This document shows positions 1 through 7,458 of a stretch of DNA of 64,000 bases, in pieces. Each line of letters opens with the position of its first letter. The stretch's first letter is position 1. The notes under the pieces are model-generated. The model was not told the origin of the DNA. It ran no database searches and was given only the letters and a program-made list of their open reading frames with translations. The stretch lies in contig QHRU01000039.1 of the NCBI GenBank assembly GCA_003220225.1, forward strand, positions 57,128 through 121,127. The letters run 5' to 3'. This DNA comes from Candidatus Rokuibacteriota bacterium (GTDB lineage: Bacteria > Methylomirabilota > Methylomirabilia > Rokubacteriales > CSP1-6). The position numbers and the translations under genes are program-made.

Positions 1-33
1 AGGACGCGGCGCACCGTCCTATCCTGCCACGGC

Positions 34-62
34 TTGACCGACCGGGGTCGAGTGGGTAGATT
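34..62 (+). promoter_or_regulatory. Promoter of the tRNA-Val gene
   Basis: A good sigma-70-type promoter lies just upstream of the tRNA: TTGACC at 34-39, a 17-base spacer, and TAGATT at 57-62. The -10 box ends 11 bases before the first base of the mature tRNA, so transcription would start within a few bases of it. Seen directly in the sequence; not experimentally shown. Confidence 0.6.
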
Positions 63-73
63 CTAGGGCCTAC

Positions 74-150
74 GGCCGATTAGCTCAGTTGGTTAGAGCG
101 CGTGCCTCACATGCACGAGGTCGCTGGTTCGAGTCCAGCATCGGCCACCA
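74..150 (+). tRNA. tRNA-Val (anticodon CAC), CCA encoded
   Basis: A complete cloverleaf can be folded by eye: 7-bp acceptor stem GGCCGAT (74-80) with ATCGGCC (140-146), D arm GCTC/GAGC, anticodon stem CGTGC/GCACG around the loop CTCACAT, and T arm GCTGG/CCAGC with loop TTCGAGT. The anticodon is CAC, which reads the valine codon GUG. The 3' CCA is encoded (148-150). The gene stands alone with its own promoter and a hairpin terminator. Confidence 0.97.
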
Positions 151-157
151 CCTCAAT

Positions 158-183
158 CCGCCGGTCGCGCGCGGCGGTCTTGT
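158..183 (+). terminator. Hairpin terminator after tRNA-Val
   Basis: CCGCCG (158-163) pairs with CGGCGG (172-177) across an 8-base loop and is followed by TCTTGT. It starts 8 bases after the tRNA CCA end. The T tract is short, as is common in GC-rich genomes. Confidence 0.5.
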
Positions 184-282
184 AAAAGGTTCCGACCCGC
201 GGGGAAATATTTTCTCCACATCTTCGGACGTGCGTCGTGCCCAGGGGTGGCGATACGCTTGCCTGCGAGGTACCCGGCAGCC

Positions 283-711
283 ATGGACGTCCGGTATGCG
301 CTGAACCCCGTCGGCAGCCTCGTCGGCCGACACCTCCTGGTCGTCGAAGACGACAAGGACGCGCGCGACGTCTTCTGCGCGATGCTCGACTACGAAGGCG
401 CGATGGTGCTGGGCACCGCCAGCGCGGAAGAGGCGCTCCGCGTCCTGACGACCGTGCGGCCGCACGCCGTCATCACCGACATCGTGCTGCCCGGGCGCGA
501 CGGCTTCTGGCTGCTCGAGCAGCTGCGCGGCGCGCGCGGCACGCAGACGATCCCGGTCGTGGCCGTGACCGCCGTCGCCGGCCGCGAGGAAATTCTGGAC
601 GCCGGGTTCGACGCTTACCTCTGCAAGCCGGTGCGGCCCGAGGGCGTGGCCGACGCGGTGCTCGCGGCGCTCGCCTTGCGCGCCGATCCCGACGGGCCGC
701 CCCCGGATTAG
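283..711 (+). CDS. Stand-alone response regulator receiver protein
   Basis: Single receiver (CheY-like) domain of about 142 residues with no output domain. The acidic pocket is VVEDD (about residues 20-24), the phospho-acceptor is Asp66 in ITDIVLPG, the switch Thr lies in VAVTA, and the conserved Lys is in CKPVRPEG. I chose the ATG at 283; a GTG at 247 in the same frame would add 12 residues that do not look like receiver sequence. No kinase gene is adjacent, so its partner is unknown. It probably acts by protein-protein contact in a phosphorelay. It converges with the next minus-strand gene, the two ends overlapping by 4 bases. Confidence 0.85.
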   Translation: MDVRYALNPVGSLVGRHLLVVEDDKDARDVFCAMLDYEGAMVLGTASAEEALRVLTTVRPHAVITDIVLPGRDGFWLLEQLRGARGTQTIPVVAVTAVAGREEILDAGFDAYLCKPVRPEGVADAVLAALALRADPDGPPPD

Positions 712-935
712 CCCCCATCGAGCCAGGCGCGGAGGCACTCAGGGTGCAGACGCAGCACGATCGTCCCGTTCACGTCGACGTCGTGCTGGATCTCGGCCGC
801 GCCGACCGCTTCCTCGCAGCCGTCGCACGTCCGGCCCATGCTGACCGAGGACCACGTCCGGTAGCGTGCCTTCCAGGCGATCGGGTCTTCTGCGGATGGC
901 CGACGCCCTCGAGCCATTCGCCGTGTGGACGTCAC
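708..935 (-). CDS. Small cysteine-containing protein, unknown function
   Basis: A 75-residue ORF whose C-terminal 43 residues look protein-like: CDGC near the middle, followed by LHPECLRAWLDGG, giving a C-x2-C...H-x2-C set that could bind a metal ion. The N-terminal 32 residues are low-quality basic sequence, so the true start may be the internal ATG at 839, giving a 43-residue protein. I do not recognise a named family. It is convergent with the receiver gene and divergent from the NYN gene. Confidence 0.5.
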   Translation of the reverse strand: MTSTRRMARGRRPSAEDPIAWKARYRTWSSVSMGRTCDGCEEAVGAAEIQHDVDVNGTIVLRLHPECLRAWLDGG

Positions 936-1015
936 GGTGAGTCTGTCCGGTGCATTTTCCGTGCTGGCGAAATTCGGCGCCGAGGCTCCGCCGTGGTGGT
1001 AGCATCTGCGACATT

Positions 1016-1933
1016 ATGAAGGTCTGCATTTTCTTTGACGGGCAGAACTTCTACCGCTCGCTGCTGCGGTACGACGAGTCTGTCCGCGTCGACTACGATC
1101 GCCTCGCCGTCTGGATCACGCAGAAGGTCGGCGGCGACAGCGCCGTCTTCGGTGGCGCCTACTACTACGTCGGCGTGTCGGCGGGCGCGCCGCAGCAGGT
1201 GGAGGGCTTCCTCAAGGGGCTGGAGTTGCGCCCCGGCTACTTCGTCAAGCGCGATCCGCGCGTGCGGCGCACCGGCCGCTGTCCGAACTGCGGCGGCGAG
1301 TACGACTACACGACGGAGAAGCGCGTCGACACGCGGCTCGTGGCCGACCTGATCCACTACGCGGCCAACGGCGCCTACGACGCGGCCGTGCTCGTCTCCG
1401 GCGACGACGACTTCGTGCCGGCGGTGGATGCGGTCAACGCGCTCGGCAAGCAGGTGTGGGTGGCCACGTGGTCGGCGGAGGAGCTGTCGAGCGATCTCCG
1501 CGTGCGCTGCTTCGGCCACATCAGACTGAGCGAGGGCATCGCGGCGTTCCGCGTGGAGCGGCCACGGCTGCCCGACCGTGACCGCGAGCGCGGCGCACCG
1601 CCGCGCGGGCCGCGCCCGACGCTGCGCGCGCCGGTTCCGGCGCCGGCGGACGACACGTTGGACCGCGCGCTGTCGGAGCTGCAGCGCGCGGAGGCACGGC
1701 TGCCCCACGTGAGCCGCGGCTACTTCGTGATGCGCTGGAAGTCGCACGCGCTGCCCCCCGCGGGGCAGGAGCGCGAGGCGCTCGTGCAGCAGCTGCTCGA
1801 CGCCGGGCTGATCGAGGAGCTCGAGATCACCGACGGCGAGGGGCGCCAGGTCGTCGCGATCCGCAGCCGCGTCCGCGACGGCAACGTGCGCGCGCCCGAC
1901 GGCCCCCAGGGCAACGTCGCGCTCCCCGGCTGA
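1016..1933 (+). CDS. NYN domain protein (LabA/DUF88-like), putative ribonuclease
   Basis: The N-terminal ~180 residues form a PIN-like NYN domain: the opening FFDGQNFYR holds the first catalytic Asp and Asn, and SGDDDFVPAV holds the later acidic pair. A CPNCGGEYDY segment (C-x2-C) is inserted, as in several NYN proteins. After a proline/arginine-rich linker (about 185-220) comes a C-terminal domain resembling a winged-helix or OST-HTH-like RNA-binding module (ELQRAEARLPHVSRGYFVMRW...). The ATG at 1016 (MKVCIFFDG) is the natural family start; an in-frame ATG at 950 adds 22 unrelated residues. The family is expected to cleave or bind RNA; the substrate is unknown. Confidence 0.85.
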   Translation: MKVCIFFDGQNFYRSLLRYDESVRVDYDRLAVWITQKVGGDSAVFGGAYYYVGVSAGAPQQVEGFLKGLELRPGYFVKRDPRVRRTGRCPNCGGEYDYTTEKRVDTRLVADLIHYAANGAYDAAVLVSGDDDFVPAVDAVNALGKQVWVATWSAEELSSDLRVRCFGHIRLSEGIAAFRVERPRLPDRDRERGAPPRGPRPTLRAPVPAPADDTLDRALSELQRAEARLPHVSRGYFVMRWKSHALPPAGQEREALVQQLLDAGLIEELEITDGEGRQVVAIRSRVRDGNVRAPDGPQGNVALPG

Positions 1934-1938
1934 TCCGG

Positions 1939-2553
1939 TCAGGGCGCGAGCATCTTGCGGACGAGCCCGTCCACGGCGGCGGTGGCCGTCGCCTGCACGC
2001 CGCGCCGCCGCACGCTCGGGCGCGCGCCCTCGCACTCGGCCTCCACGTCCGGCGTCGTGACCTCGGCGTGCAGGCGCTCGCCGCCGTCGGCGCGCACGAC
2101 GCGCGCTTCCTGCCGCCACACCGTCGCCCGCCCCTGCATCGGCCGCCGCGTCTCCTCGCAGACGCGCACGACGTCCGGCTCCACGCGCAGGCTGACCACG
2201 AGCGCGTGGTCGACGCCGACCTCGCGCGCGCGGGCGGCGGCGGCGGCGGTCTCCGGCACCGCGCCACGGGCCTCGACCGAGCGGACGTCGCGGACGAGGA
2301 TCGCGCGCGCGTCGAGCGCCTCGAGCAGCGCGCTCTCGTAGAGCGCGGGCAGGTCCTTGCGGTCGCGCTCGGACAGCTCGGAGGTCGACGCGACCACGAC
2401 GCGCACGAGCACGACGGCCTGGCGGACCTGCGCCGCCCGGAAGTCGTTCGCGCGGGCGGTGGGGGCCGAGGGCGCCTCGCCCCGTCCCGCGGGGGCGCAG
2501 CCCGCGACGAGCAACACGAGCGGGAGCGCGACGAGGCGGGGGACGACGGGCAC
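1939..2553 (-). CDS. Lipoprotein, unknown function
   Basis: Encodes 204 residues beginning with a lipoprotein signal: a short basic N-terminus, a hydrophobic stretch, and lipobox LVAGC with the lipidated Cys at residue 19. The mature part is a mixed alpha/beta domain of about 180 residues with no motif I can name. Its pattern (an aspartate-rich helix, then alternating beta strands) vaguely recalls outer-membrane lipoproteins that assemble secretion or curli-like pores, but this is not a supported assignment. It is convergent with the NYN gene (gap 5 bases) and divergent from the PrpD gene, sharing a 22-base gap. Confidence 0.7.
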   Translation of the reverse strand: MPVVPRLVALPLVLLVAGCAPAGRGEAPSAPTARANDFRAAQVRQAVVLVRVVVASTSELSERDRKDLPALYESALLEALDARAILVRDVRSVEARGAVPETAAAAARAREVGVDHALVVSLRVEPDVVRVCEETRRPMQGRATVWRQEARVVRADGGERLHAEVTTPDVEAECEGARPSVRRRGVQATATAAVDGLVRKMLAP

Positions 2554-2575
2554 GACTCAGGGTACCATCGGCCCC

Positions 2576-3934
2576 ATGACGCTCGCCGAGCGGCTCGCCG
2601 CTTTCACGGCCTCGCTCTCGTTCGACGCGCTTCCCGACGAGGTCGTGGACAGCGTCCGGATGCGCGCGCTCGACGTGCTGGGCATCGCGCTCGCCTCGTC
2701 ACGCGGCGACTGGGCGCCGGCCGTGGTCGATCTCGCGGGCGAGGGTGGGGGCGAGTGCACGGTGCTCGGCACCGCGCGGACGGCGTCGATCCCGTTCGCG
2801 ATCCTCGTCAACGGCACGCTGGCGCACGGGCTCGACTTCGACGACACCCACGCGGCGTCGATCACCCACGCCTCCGCCGTGATCCTGCCCACGGTGCTCG
2901 CGCTGGCCGAGGCGCGCGATCTCGACGGGCGAAGCGCGATCACGGCCGCGGTCGCGGGATACGAGGCGATCACGCGCCTGGGCATGGCGGCCTCCGGCGT
3001 CTTCCACGCGCGCGGCTGGCACGCGACCTCGGTGTGCGGCGCCTTCGGGGCAGCGCTGGCGGCCGGCGCGTGCGAGCGGCTCGACGCGCCGCGCCTGACG
3101 GCGGCGCTCGGGCTCGCCGGCAGCTTCGCCTCCGGCGTCATGGAGCACCTCGAGGACGGCTCGTGGGTGAAACGGCTGCATCCCGGCTGGGCCGGCCATT
3201 CCGGGGCGATCGCGGCGGCGCTCGCGCGCGGTGGCGTGCCCGGCCCGGCGACCATCCTCGAAGGCCGCTTCGGCTTCTACCGGACGTTCGTGGGCGCGGA
3301 GCCGGATCGGCGGCCGTTCGAGACGCTGGGACGCGAGTGGGAGATCCTGAAGGTCGGCTACAAGCCCTACCCGTGCTGCCACCTCAACCATGCCTACCTC
3401 GACTGCGCGCTGGAGCTGCTGCGCGCGCCCGGCGTCAGCGCCGACGCCATCGAGAGCATCGAGTGCCGCGTGCCCGCCGGCGAAGTGCCGATCGTCTGCG
3501 AGCCGGTGGAGGTCAAGCGGCGGCCGCGGACCTCCTACGACGCGCAGTTCAGCCTGCCGTTCTCCGTGGCCGCGGCGTTCCTCGACGGCGCCGTGGGCGT
3601 CGACACCTACGCGCCGGCGCGTCTCGGGGACGAGCGCGTTCTGCGCCTGGCGTCGCGCGTGCGCCACGTGGTCGATCCCGACTCGCCGTTTCCCAGGACG
3701 TTCCCGGGCTGGGTGCGCGTGCGCCTCGCGGACGGCCGCGAGCTCGAGGCACGCGTGCCGCACGGGCGCGGCGGCCCCGACCGCCCGCTGCCGCCCGAGG
3801 CCCTCGTCGAGAAGTTCCGCGACAACGCGCGGCGCGCGCTGCCCGCCGCGCGCCTGACCGCGCTCGAGCGCGCCGCGCTCGGCCTCGATCGGCTGAAGTC
3901 CGTCCGCGAACTCATGCGGCTGTGCCGGGGATAA
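2576..3934 (+). CDS. MmgE/PrpD family protein
   Basis: A 452-residue protein of the MmgE/PrpD fold (2-methylcitrate dehydratase, cis-aconitate decarboxylase, iminodisuccinate epimerase relatives). Family landmarks include the early LDVLGIALAS helix, HGLDFDDTH (about residue 85), a glycine/alanine-rich helical region (AAVAGYEAITRLG), HPGWAGHSG, and the KPYPCCHLNHAYLD segment before the small C-terminal domain. Length is typical of the family. It stands alone with no methylcitrate-cycle genes nearby, so the substrate is likely some hydroxy-di- or tricarboxylate but cannot be named. The start is the ATG at 2576. Confidence 0.88.
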   Translation: MTLAERLAAFTASLSFDALPDEVVDSVRMRALDVLGIALASSRGDWAPAVVDLAGEGGGECTVLGTARTASIPFAILVNGTLAHGLDFDDTHAASITHASAVILPTVLALAEARDLDGRSAITAAVAGYEAITRLGMAASGVFHARGWHATSVCGAFGAALAAGACERLDAPRLTAALGLAGSFASGVMEHLEDGSWVKRLHPGWAGHSGAIAAALARGGVPGPATILEGRFGFYRTFVGAEPDRRPFETLGREWEILKVGYKPYPCCHLNHAYLDCALELLRAPGVSADAIESIECRVPAGEVPIVCEPVEVKRRPRTSYDAQFSLPFSVAAAFLDGAVGVDTYAPARLGDERVLRLASRVRHVVDPDSPFPRTFPGWVRVRLADGRELEARVPHGRGGPDRPLPPEALVEKFRDNARRALPAARLTALERAALGLDRLKSVRELMRLCRG

Positions 3935-4068
3935 TGGCAGTGCGAGCCGCAGCCGTAGGCGAGGCGAGCCTGTGATCGTGGCGGTGCGAGCCGCAGCCGT
4001 AAGGCGAGGCGAGCCTGTGAACATGGCGGTGCGAGCCGCAGCCGTAAGGCGAGGCGAGGGTGTGATCT
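3935..4068 (+). repeat. Three tandem copies of a 44-45 bp unit
   Basis: Three near-identical units follow the stop codon of the PrpD gene directly: 3935-3978, 3979-4023 and 4024-4068. Each begins TGGCRGTGCGAGCCGCAGCC and continues with GGCGAGGCGAG and a TGTGA end. Unit 1 lacks one A present in the others; unit 3 has GGG in place of GCC near its end. There are no unique spacers, so it is not a CRISPR. The next gene starts 17 bases later. Confidence 0.9.
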
Positions 4069-4085
4069 TGATATAGAATGGACGT

Positions 4086-4490
4086 ATGCCGATTCTGATC
4101 GCGGTCGTCGCGGCGCTGCTGGCCCTGATCGCCCTGCCGGCCGAGGCCCAGCAGGTGAAGATCGAGACCACGCGCAAGCCCTCCGAACGCGAAGCGCGCG
4201 TGGTGCCGCCGCCGCTCCACTACGAAACGTCGCGGCCGCCCGACGCCGACGTCTATCCTCGCGGCACGCGCGTCGAGCACGATCCGGCCTTCATCGAGCC
4301 GTTCGCGGGCTCCTATCAGACGACGAAGGGCAGCGGCCGCTACGGCCTCTCGGGCTGGACGGCGCCGAACCCCCCGATCGGTCCGGAGGCGACGCTCTGG
4401 AAGGAAGTCAACGGCTGGTTTGCGCTGGGCTTTTCGGTGACGTGGGACGGGCCGCCCGCCCGCGTCGTCCCCGCGCAGCCCGTTCGCTGA
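4086..4490 (+). CDS. Small exported protein, unknown function
   Basis: Encodes 134 residues with a clear Sec signal peptide (hydrophobic core about residues 3-17, cleavage likely after AEA at residues 19-21). The mature protein is proline-rich, with segments such as RVVPPPLHYETSRPPDADVYPRG and a C-terminal tryptophan-containing part. No named domain is recognised. It is followed 4 bases later by the PHP gene, so the two are probably co-transcribed. Confidence 0.7.
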   Translation: MPILIAVVAALLALIALPAEAQQVKIETTRKPSEREARVVPPPLHYETSRPPDADVYPRGTRVEHDPAFIEPFAGSYQTTKGSGRYGLSGWTAPNPPIGPEATLWKEVNGWFALGFSVTWDGPPARVVPAQPVR

Positions 4491-4494
4491 GGCG

Positions 4495-5061
4495 GTGCTG
4501 CTCCGGGGCAACCTGCACGCGCACACGACGTTCTCCGACGGTGTGCGCACTCCGAAGGGCCTCGTCGCCGAGTACGAGCGGCTCCGCTACGATTTCCTCG
4601 CCATCACCGACCACTTCGACCACGACAACCTCGTGCACCCGGATTACGAGGAGACGATCGCCGCCCTCGAGAGCGAGCTGCTGATCTTCCGCGGCATCGA
4701 GCTGAGCTACCAGCGCCTCGACCAGCACGTCGGACGCGTGCACGGCGACGCCGAGACGCTGTACATCCTGAACCACCCCGCGCGCTACAAGCTGAGCGTG
4801 GCCGAGACGCTCGACCGCATGCACGCGATCCGCCGCGCGGGCTGGCCGCTCGAGGCCATGGAGGTGACGGACACCGGCATGTACCGGCCCTTCTACGACA
4901 CGGCGGAGATTCCGCTCGTGAAGATCGCCACCGACGACGCGCACCGGCCGCCGCACTTCGGCCGCGCGTGGATCGAGGTGGAGGCGTCCCGCGAGCGCGA
5001 CGCGATCATCCGCGCCATCCGCGCCGGCGACTTCCGCGTGGGCTTCGCGAAGACGTCGTAA
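4495..5061 (+). CDS. PHP-domain metal-dependent phosphoesterase-like protein
   Basis: The 188-residue protein opens with the PHP motif I NLHAHTTFSDG (His8, His10), followed by ITDHFDHDN (motif II), and later GIELSY, ILNHPARY and TDDAHRP, which supply the other metal ligands. Short stand-alone PHP proteins of this type are usually phosphoesterases (histidinol-phosphate phosphatase-like or nucleoside phosphate phosphatases). The start is a GTG at 4495, 4 bases after the previous stop. The substrate is not deducible. Confidence 0.85.
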   Translation: MLLRGNLHAHTTFSDGVRTPKGLVAEYERLRYDFLAITDHFDHDNLVHPDYEETIAALESELLIFRGIELSYQRLDQHVGRVHGDAETLYILNHPARYKLSVAETLDRMHAIRRAGWPLEAMEVTDTGMYRPFYDTAEIPLVKIATDDAHRPPHFGRAWIEVEASRERDAIIRAIRAGDFRVGFAKTS

Positions 5062-5217
5062 GCCGACGCGATGTCGCGGTCCCGACGCCCGGCGTCAGGG
5101 ACTCGACACCGAACGTCAATCCTGCCCTGGTTGTTCGTCCAACTCCTGCGGAAATCCGCGCCTCCAGGTCTGGCACGCGAGGTGCATAGGCGCGACGCTT
5201 CTGCGTCAATCCAGATG

Positions 5218-5250
5218 AAGACTCACGGACGAAGATCAAGACTCACGGAC
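5218..5250 (+). repeat. 13-bp direct repeat ahead of glycine-zipper gene
   Basis: AAGACTCACGGAC occurs at 5218-5230 and again at 5238-5250, a 20-base period (two helical turns), just upstream of the ribosome-binding site (AAAGGAGAG) of the gene at 5264. It may be a regulator-binding pair or part of the leader. The rest of 5062-5263 shows nothing else. Confidence 0.5.
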
Positions 5251-5263
5251 AAAGGAGAGCCGT

Positions 5264-5779
5264 ATGCCCGAGAGCGTAACGCCGTCGGCTCGTAATCCGT
5301 GGAAGCTGACCGCCATCGGCATGGGGCTCGTCGCCGCGACGGCGCTCGCGACAGGTATCGTGGTGGCGAGCCGCTCGAAACCGGAGGACAAGCCGGTCGC
5401 CGTGCAGCCCGCTCCGGCCGAGCGCGCGCGTGTCGAGGGCGCGCGGCCCGTCGCGGCGGCCACCGCGCCCGCCCGGGTGCCGGATCAGACGATCGTCAAG
5501 GCGTGCAACGACCAGGCGGCGGCGACCACCGGGCCGCGTGACAAGACGACGGAAGTCGTGAAGGACGGCGCGGTTGGAGCGTTGCTGGGAGCGGCGGTCG
5601 GCGCAGCGGGGGGCGCCATCGCGGACGGCGGCAAAGGGGCGGGCAAGGGCGCCGCGATCGGCGGCCTCGTGGGGGCGGGCGCGGGAACCCTGTACGGCGT
5701 GAACGACAATCGCAAGCACGATGCCGCGTATCGCGAGGCGTACTCGAGCTGCTTGCGGGCGCGCGGCTACACCGGATAG
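5264..5779 (+). CDS. Glycine-zipper membrane protein
   Basis: A 171-residue protein with an N-terminal membrane anchor (about residues 16-36), a proline/alanine-rich linker, and a C-terminal glycine-zipper pair (GAVGALLGAAVGAAGGAIADGGKGAGKGAAIGG, written here only as the G-x3-G rich stretch at about residues 100-145). It ends with a YMGG-like tail containing NDNRKHDAAYREAYSSCLRARGY. Such proteins sit in the outer membrane or periplasm and are often stress-related. Translation starts at ATG 5264 after a strong AAAGGAG site. It is monocistronic and converges with the TetR gene. Confidence 0.75.
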   Translation: MPESVTPSARNPWKLTAIGMGLVAATALATGIVVASRSKPEDKPVAVQPAPAERARVEGARPVAAATAPARVPDQTIVKACNDQAAATTGPRDKTTEVVKDGAVGALLGAAVGAAGGAIADGGKGAGKGAAIGGLVGAGAGTLYGVNDNRKHDAAYREAYSSCLRARGYTG

Positions 5780-5803
5780 GCCTCGGCGTTTCCCGGCTGC
5801 GGT

Positions 5804-6397
5804 TCAGCCGCCGCGCGCGCCGATCGAGCGCAGCAGCACGCGCGTGAGGGCGGGGATCGTCTCCGTGAGGTCCCGCACGCCGCCGTGGAGCCACTGCACG
5901 ACGATCTCGTTGAGGGCGCCGAGCCAGGCCAGCGTGGCCACCCGCGTGTCGAGCGGCGCGATCGAGCCGTCGGCCACCGCCTCGTCGAGATACCCCTGGA
6001 TCAGCGCGGCGAAGCGATCGGCGACCTCCGCGCGCTTGGCCTGGTACGTCGGGCCGAGGCTCACCGCTTCCAGGAGGATGAGCCGCGCGAGCCGCTCGTT
6101 GGCGGCGAAGGTGGCCAGAGCGGCGGTCAGCGCGCACTCGACCTTGGCGAGGGCGCCGTGCTGCTCGGCGATCGCCGCCGCCGCCGAGCGCGCCAGCCGC
6201 GCCGCGAAGTCGTCGACGAGCGCCAGGAACACCGCCTCCTTGTTCGGGAAATGATGATAGACGGCGCCCTTCGAGGTGCCCGACGTGCGCACGATGTCGT
6301 CCACGATGGCCCTGTGATAGCCTTTGCGGGCGAACACCTCCAGCGCGGCGTCGAGGATGCGGTCTCGGGTGGCAGTGCGAGGTGAGCGCCGAATCAA
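5804..6397 (-). CDS. TetR/AcrR family transcriptional regulator
   Basis: Encodes about 197 residues with a typical N-terminal TetR helix-turn-helix (TRDRILDAALEVFARKGY...TSGTSKGAVYHHFPNKEAVFLAL, about residues 10-58) and an all-helical ligand domain. The only start that preserves the full DNA-binding domain is a TTG at 6397, which coincides with the ATG region of the divergent mqnD gene. The head-to-head arrangement suggests it controls itself and mqnD. A perfect palindrome of TetR-operator type lies in front of mqnE at 20014-20041 and is a candidate target, but no copy is visible at this promoter. Confidence 0.85.
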   Translation of the reverse strand: MIRRSPRTATRDRILDAALEVFARKGYHRAIVDDIVRTSGTSKGAVYHHFPNKEAVFLALVDDFAARLARSAAAAIAEQHGALAKVECALTAALATFAANERLARLILLEAVSLGPTYQAKRAEVADRFAALIQGYLDEAVADGSIAPLDTRVATLAWLGALNEIVVQWLHGGVRDLTETIPALTRVLLRSIGARGG

Positions 6398-7224
6398 TGC
6401 AAACGATCCGCATCGGCCACAGTCCCGACCCCGACGACGCGTTCATGTTCTATGCGCTGACGGCGGGGAAAGTGCGCGTACCCGGCGTGAGGATCGAGCA
6501 CGTGCTGGAGGACATCGAGACGCTCAACCGCCGCTCGCGCGAGGCGGAGCTGGAGGTCACCGCCGTCTCGTTCGCGACGTACCTGCTGATCGCCGACCGC
6601 TACCGGATGATGGATCCCGGCGCCTCGATGGGGAAGGGCTACGGCCCGATCCTGGTCGCCCGCGAGCCGATCCCGGCCGTCGAGCTCGAGCAGCGCGTCA
6701 CCGCCATCGCGGGGAAGCACACGACGTCCGCGCTTCTGTTGCGCCTCTACGTCGGCGATCCGCCGCTGATCGAGGTCGCGTTCGACAAGATCCCGGCCGC
6801 CGTGCTGGAAGGGCAGGCCGATCTCGGCCTCCTGATCCACGAGGGCCAGATCACCTACCAGACGATGGGGCTCACGAAAGTTCTCGACCTCGGCGAGGCG
6901 TGGCAGCGCGATACCGGTCTGCCGCTGCCGCTCGGCTGCAACGTCATGCGCCGCGACCTCGGCGACGATCTGCACCGCGCGCTCTCGCAGGCCCTGCGGG
7001 ACTCCATCGCCTGGGCCCACGCCCACGTGGACGAGGCCCTGGAGTACGCGATGCGCTACGGGCGCGGGATCGACAAGGAGACGTGCCGGCGCTTCGTGCT
7101 CATGTACGTCAACGATTTCACGCTGGCGCTGGGGCGCGAGGGGCGCGCCGCCGTCGAGCGGCTCTTCACGATGGCGCATCAGAACGGCGTAATCCCCACG
7201 GTGCCCCCGATCGACCCCATCTGA
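6397..7224 (+). CDS. mqnD: 1,4-dihydroxy-6-naphthoate synthase-like protein (futalosine pathway)
   Basis: The 275-residue protein matches the MqnA/MqnD periplasmic-binding-like fold, closest to MqnD: SPDPDDAFMFYAL near the start, EDIETLNRRS, the GKHTTSALLL segment and GLLIHEGQITYQ. MqnD converts cyclic dehypoxanthine futalosine to 1,4-dihydroxy-6-naphthoate for menaquinone. The ATG at 6397 gives the usual family N-terminus; a GTG at 6382 is an alternative. mqnC and mqnE lie 10 kb away on the other strand. A degraded copy of this gene's last 24 codons sits at 17284-17355. Confidence 0.85.
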   Translation: MQTIRIGHSPDPDDAFMFYALTAGKVRVPGVRIEHVLEDIETLNRRSREAELEVTAVSFATYLLIADRYRMMDPGASMGKGYGPILVAREPIPAVELEQRVTAIAGKHTTSALLLRLYVGDPPLIEVAFDKIPAAVLEGQADLGLLIHEGQITYQTMGLTKVLDLGEAWQRDTGLPLPLGCNVMRRDLGDDLHRALSQALRDSIAWAHAHVDEALEYAMRYGRGIDKETCRRFVLMYVNDFTLALGREGRAAVERLFTMAHQNGVIPTVPPIDPI

Positions 7225-7313
7225 TCCAACGGTGGAGCTCACAGGGAAGCATGCCTGGACCACGCCGTAGAGTCGAGCCTTGACTGTCCCGCGGGTGCAG
7301 CACCGTTAGGAAG

Positions 7314-7458
7314 ATGGGGGGCCCCGATATGGCCCCCCAAACCCCCCAAACGTTCGGAGCGCCCGGGATGAACCCGGGCGCTCCTCTATCCCCCCAGCCC
7401 CCAAACGCTCGGGGCGCCCCGGCGAAGCCGTGGCACCCCTCGACACTCCGAGCGGCTC
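7314..7458. repeat. Paired-hairpin intergenic repeat, copy 1
   Basis: A composite element that recurs at 44884-45015. It begins with GGGGGGCC-CCGATAT-GGCCCCCC, an 8-bp stem. Two larger hairpin units follow: one has stem GAGCGCCCGGG with loop ATGA, the other is built from GGGGCGCC and GGCACCCC around CGGCGAAGCCG. The copy sits between the convergent genes mqnD and the hybrid kinase and abuts the kinase stop codon, so it may act as a bidirectional terminator. The remaining bases 7225-7313 show nothing. Confidence 0.8.

Noticed and set aside
85..738. Long minus-strand ORF over the tRNA containing LDSNQRP
   Set aside because: This peptide is the familiar antisense translation of a tRNA; the rest is a shadow of the receiver gene.
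3935..4068. Possible CRISPR array
   Set aside because: Units are contiguous without unique spacers and there are no cas genes.
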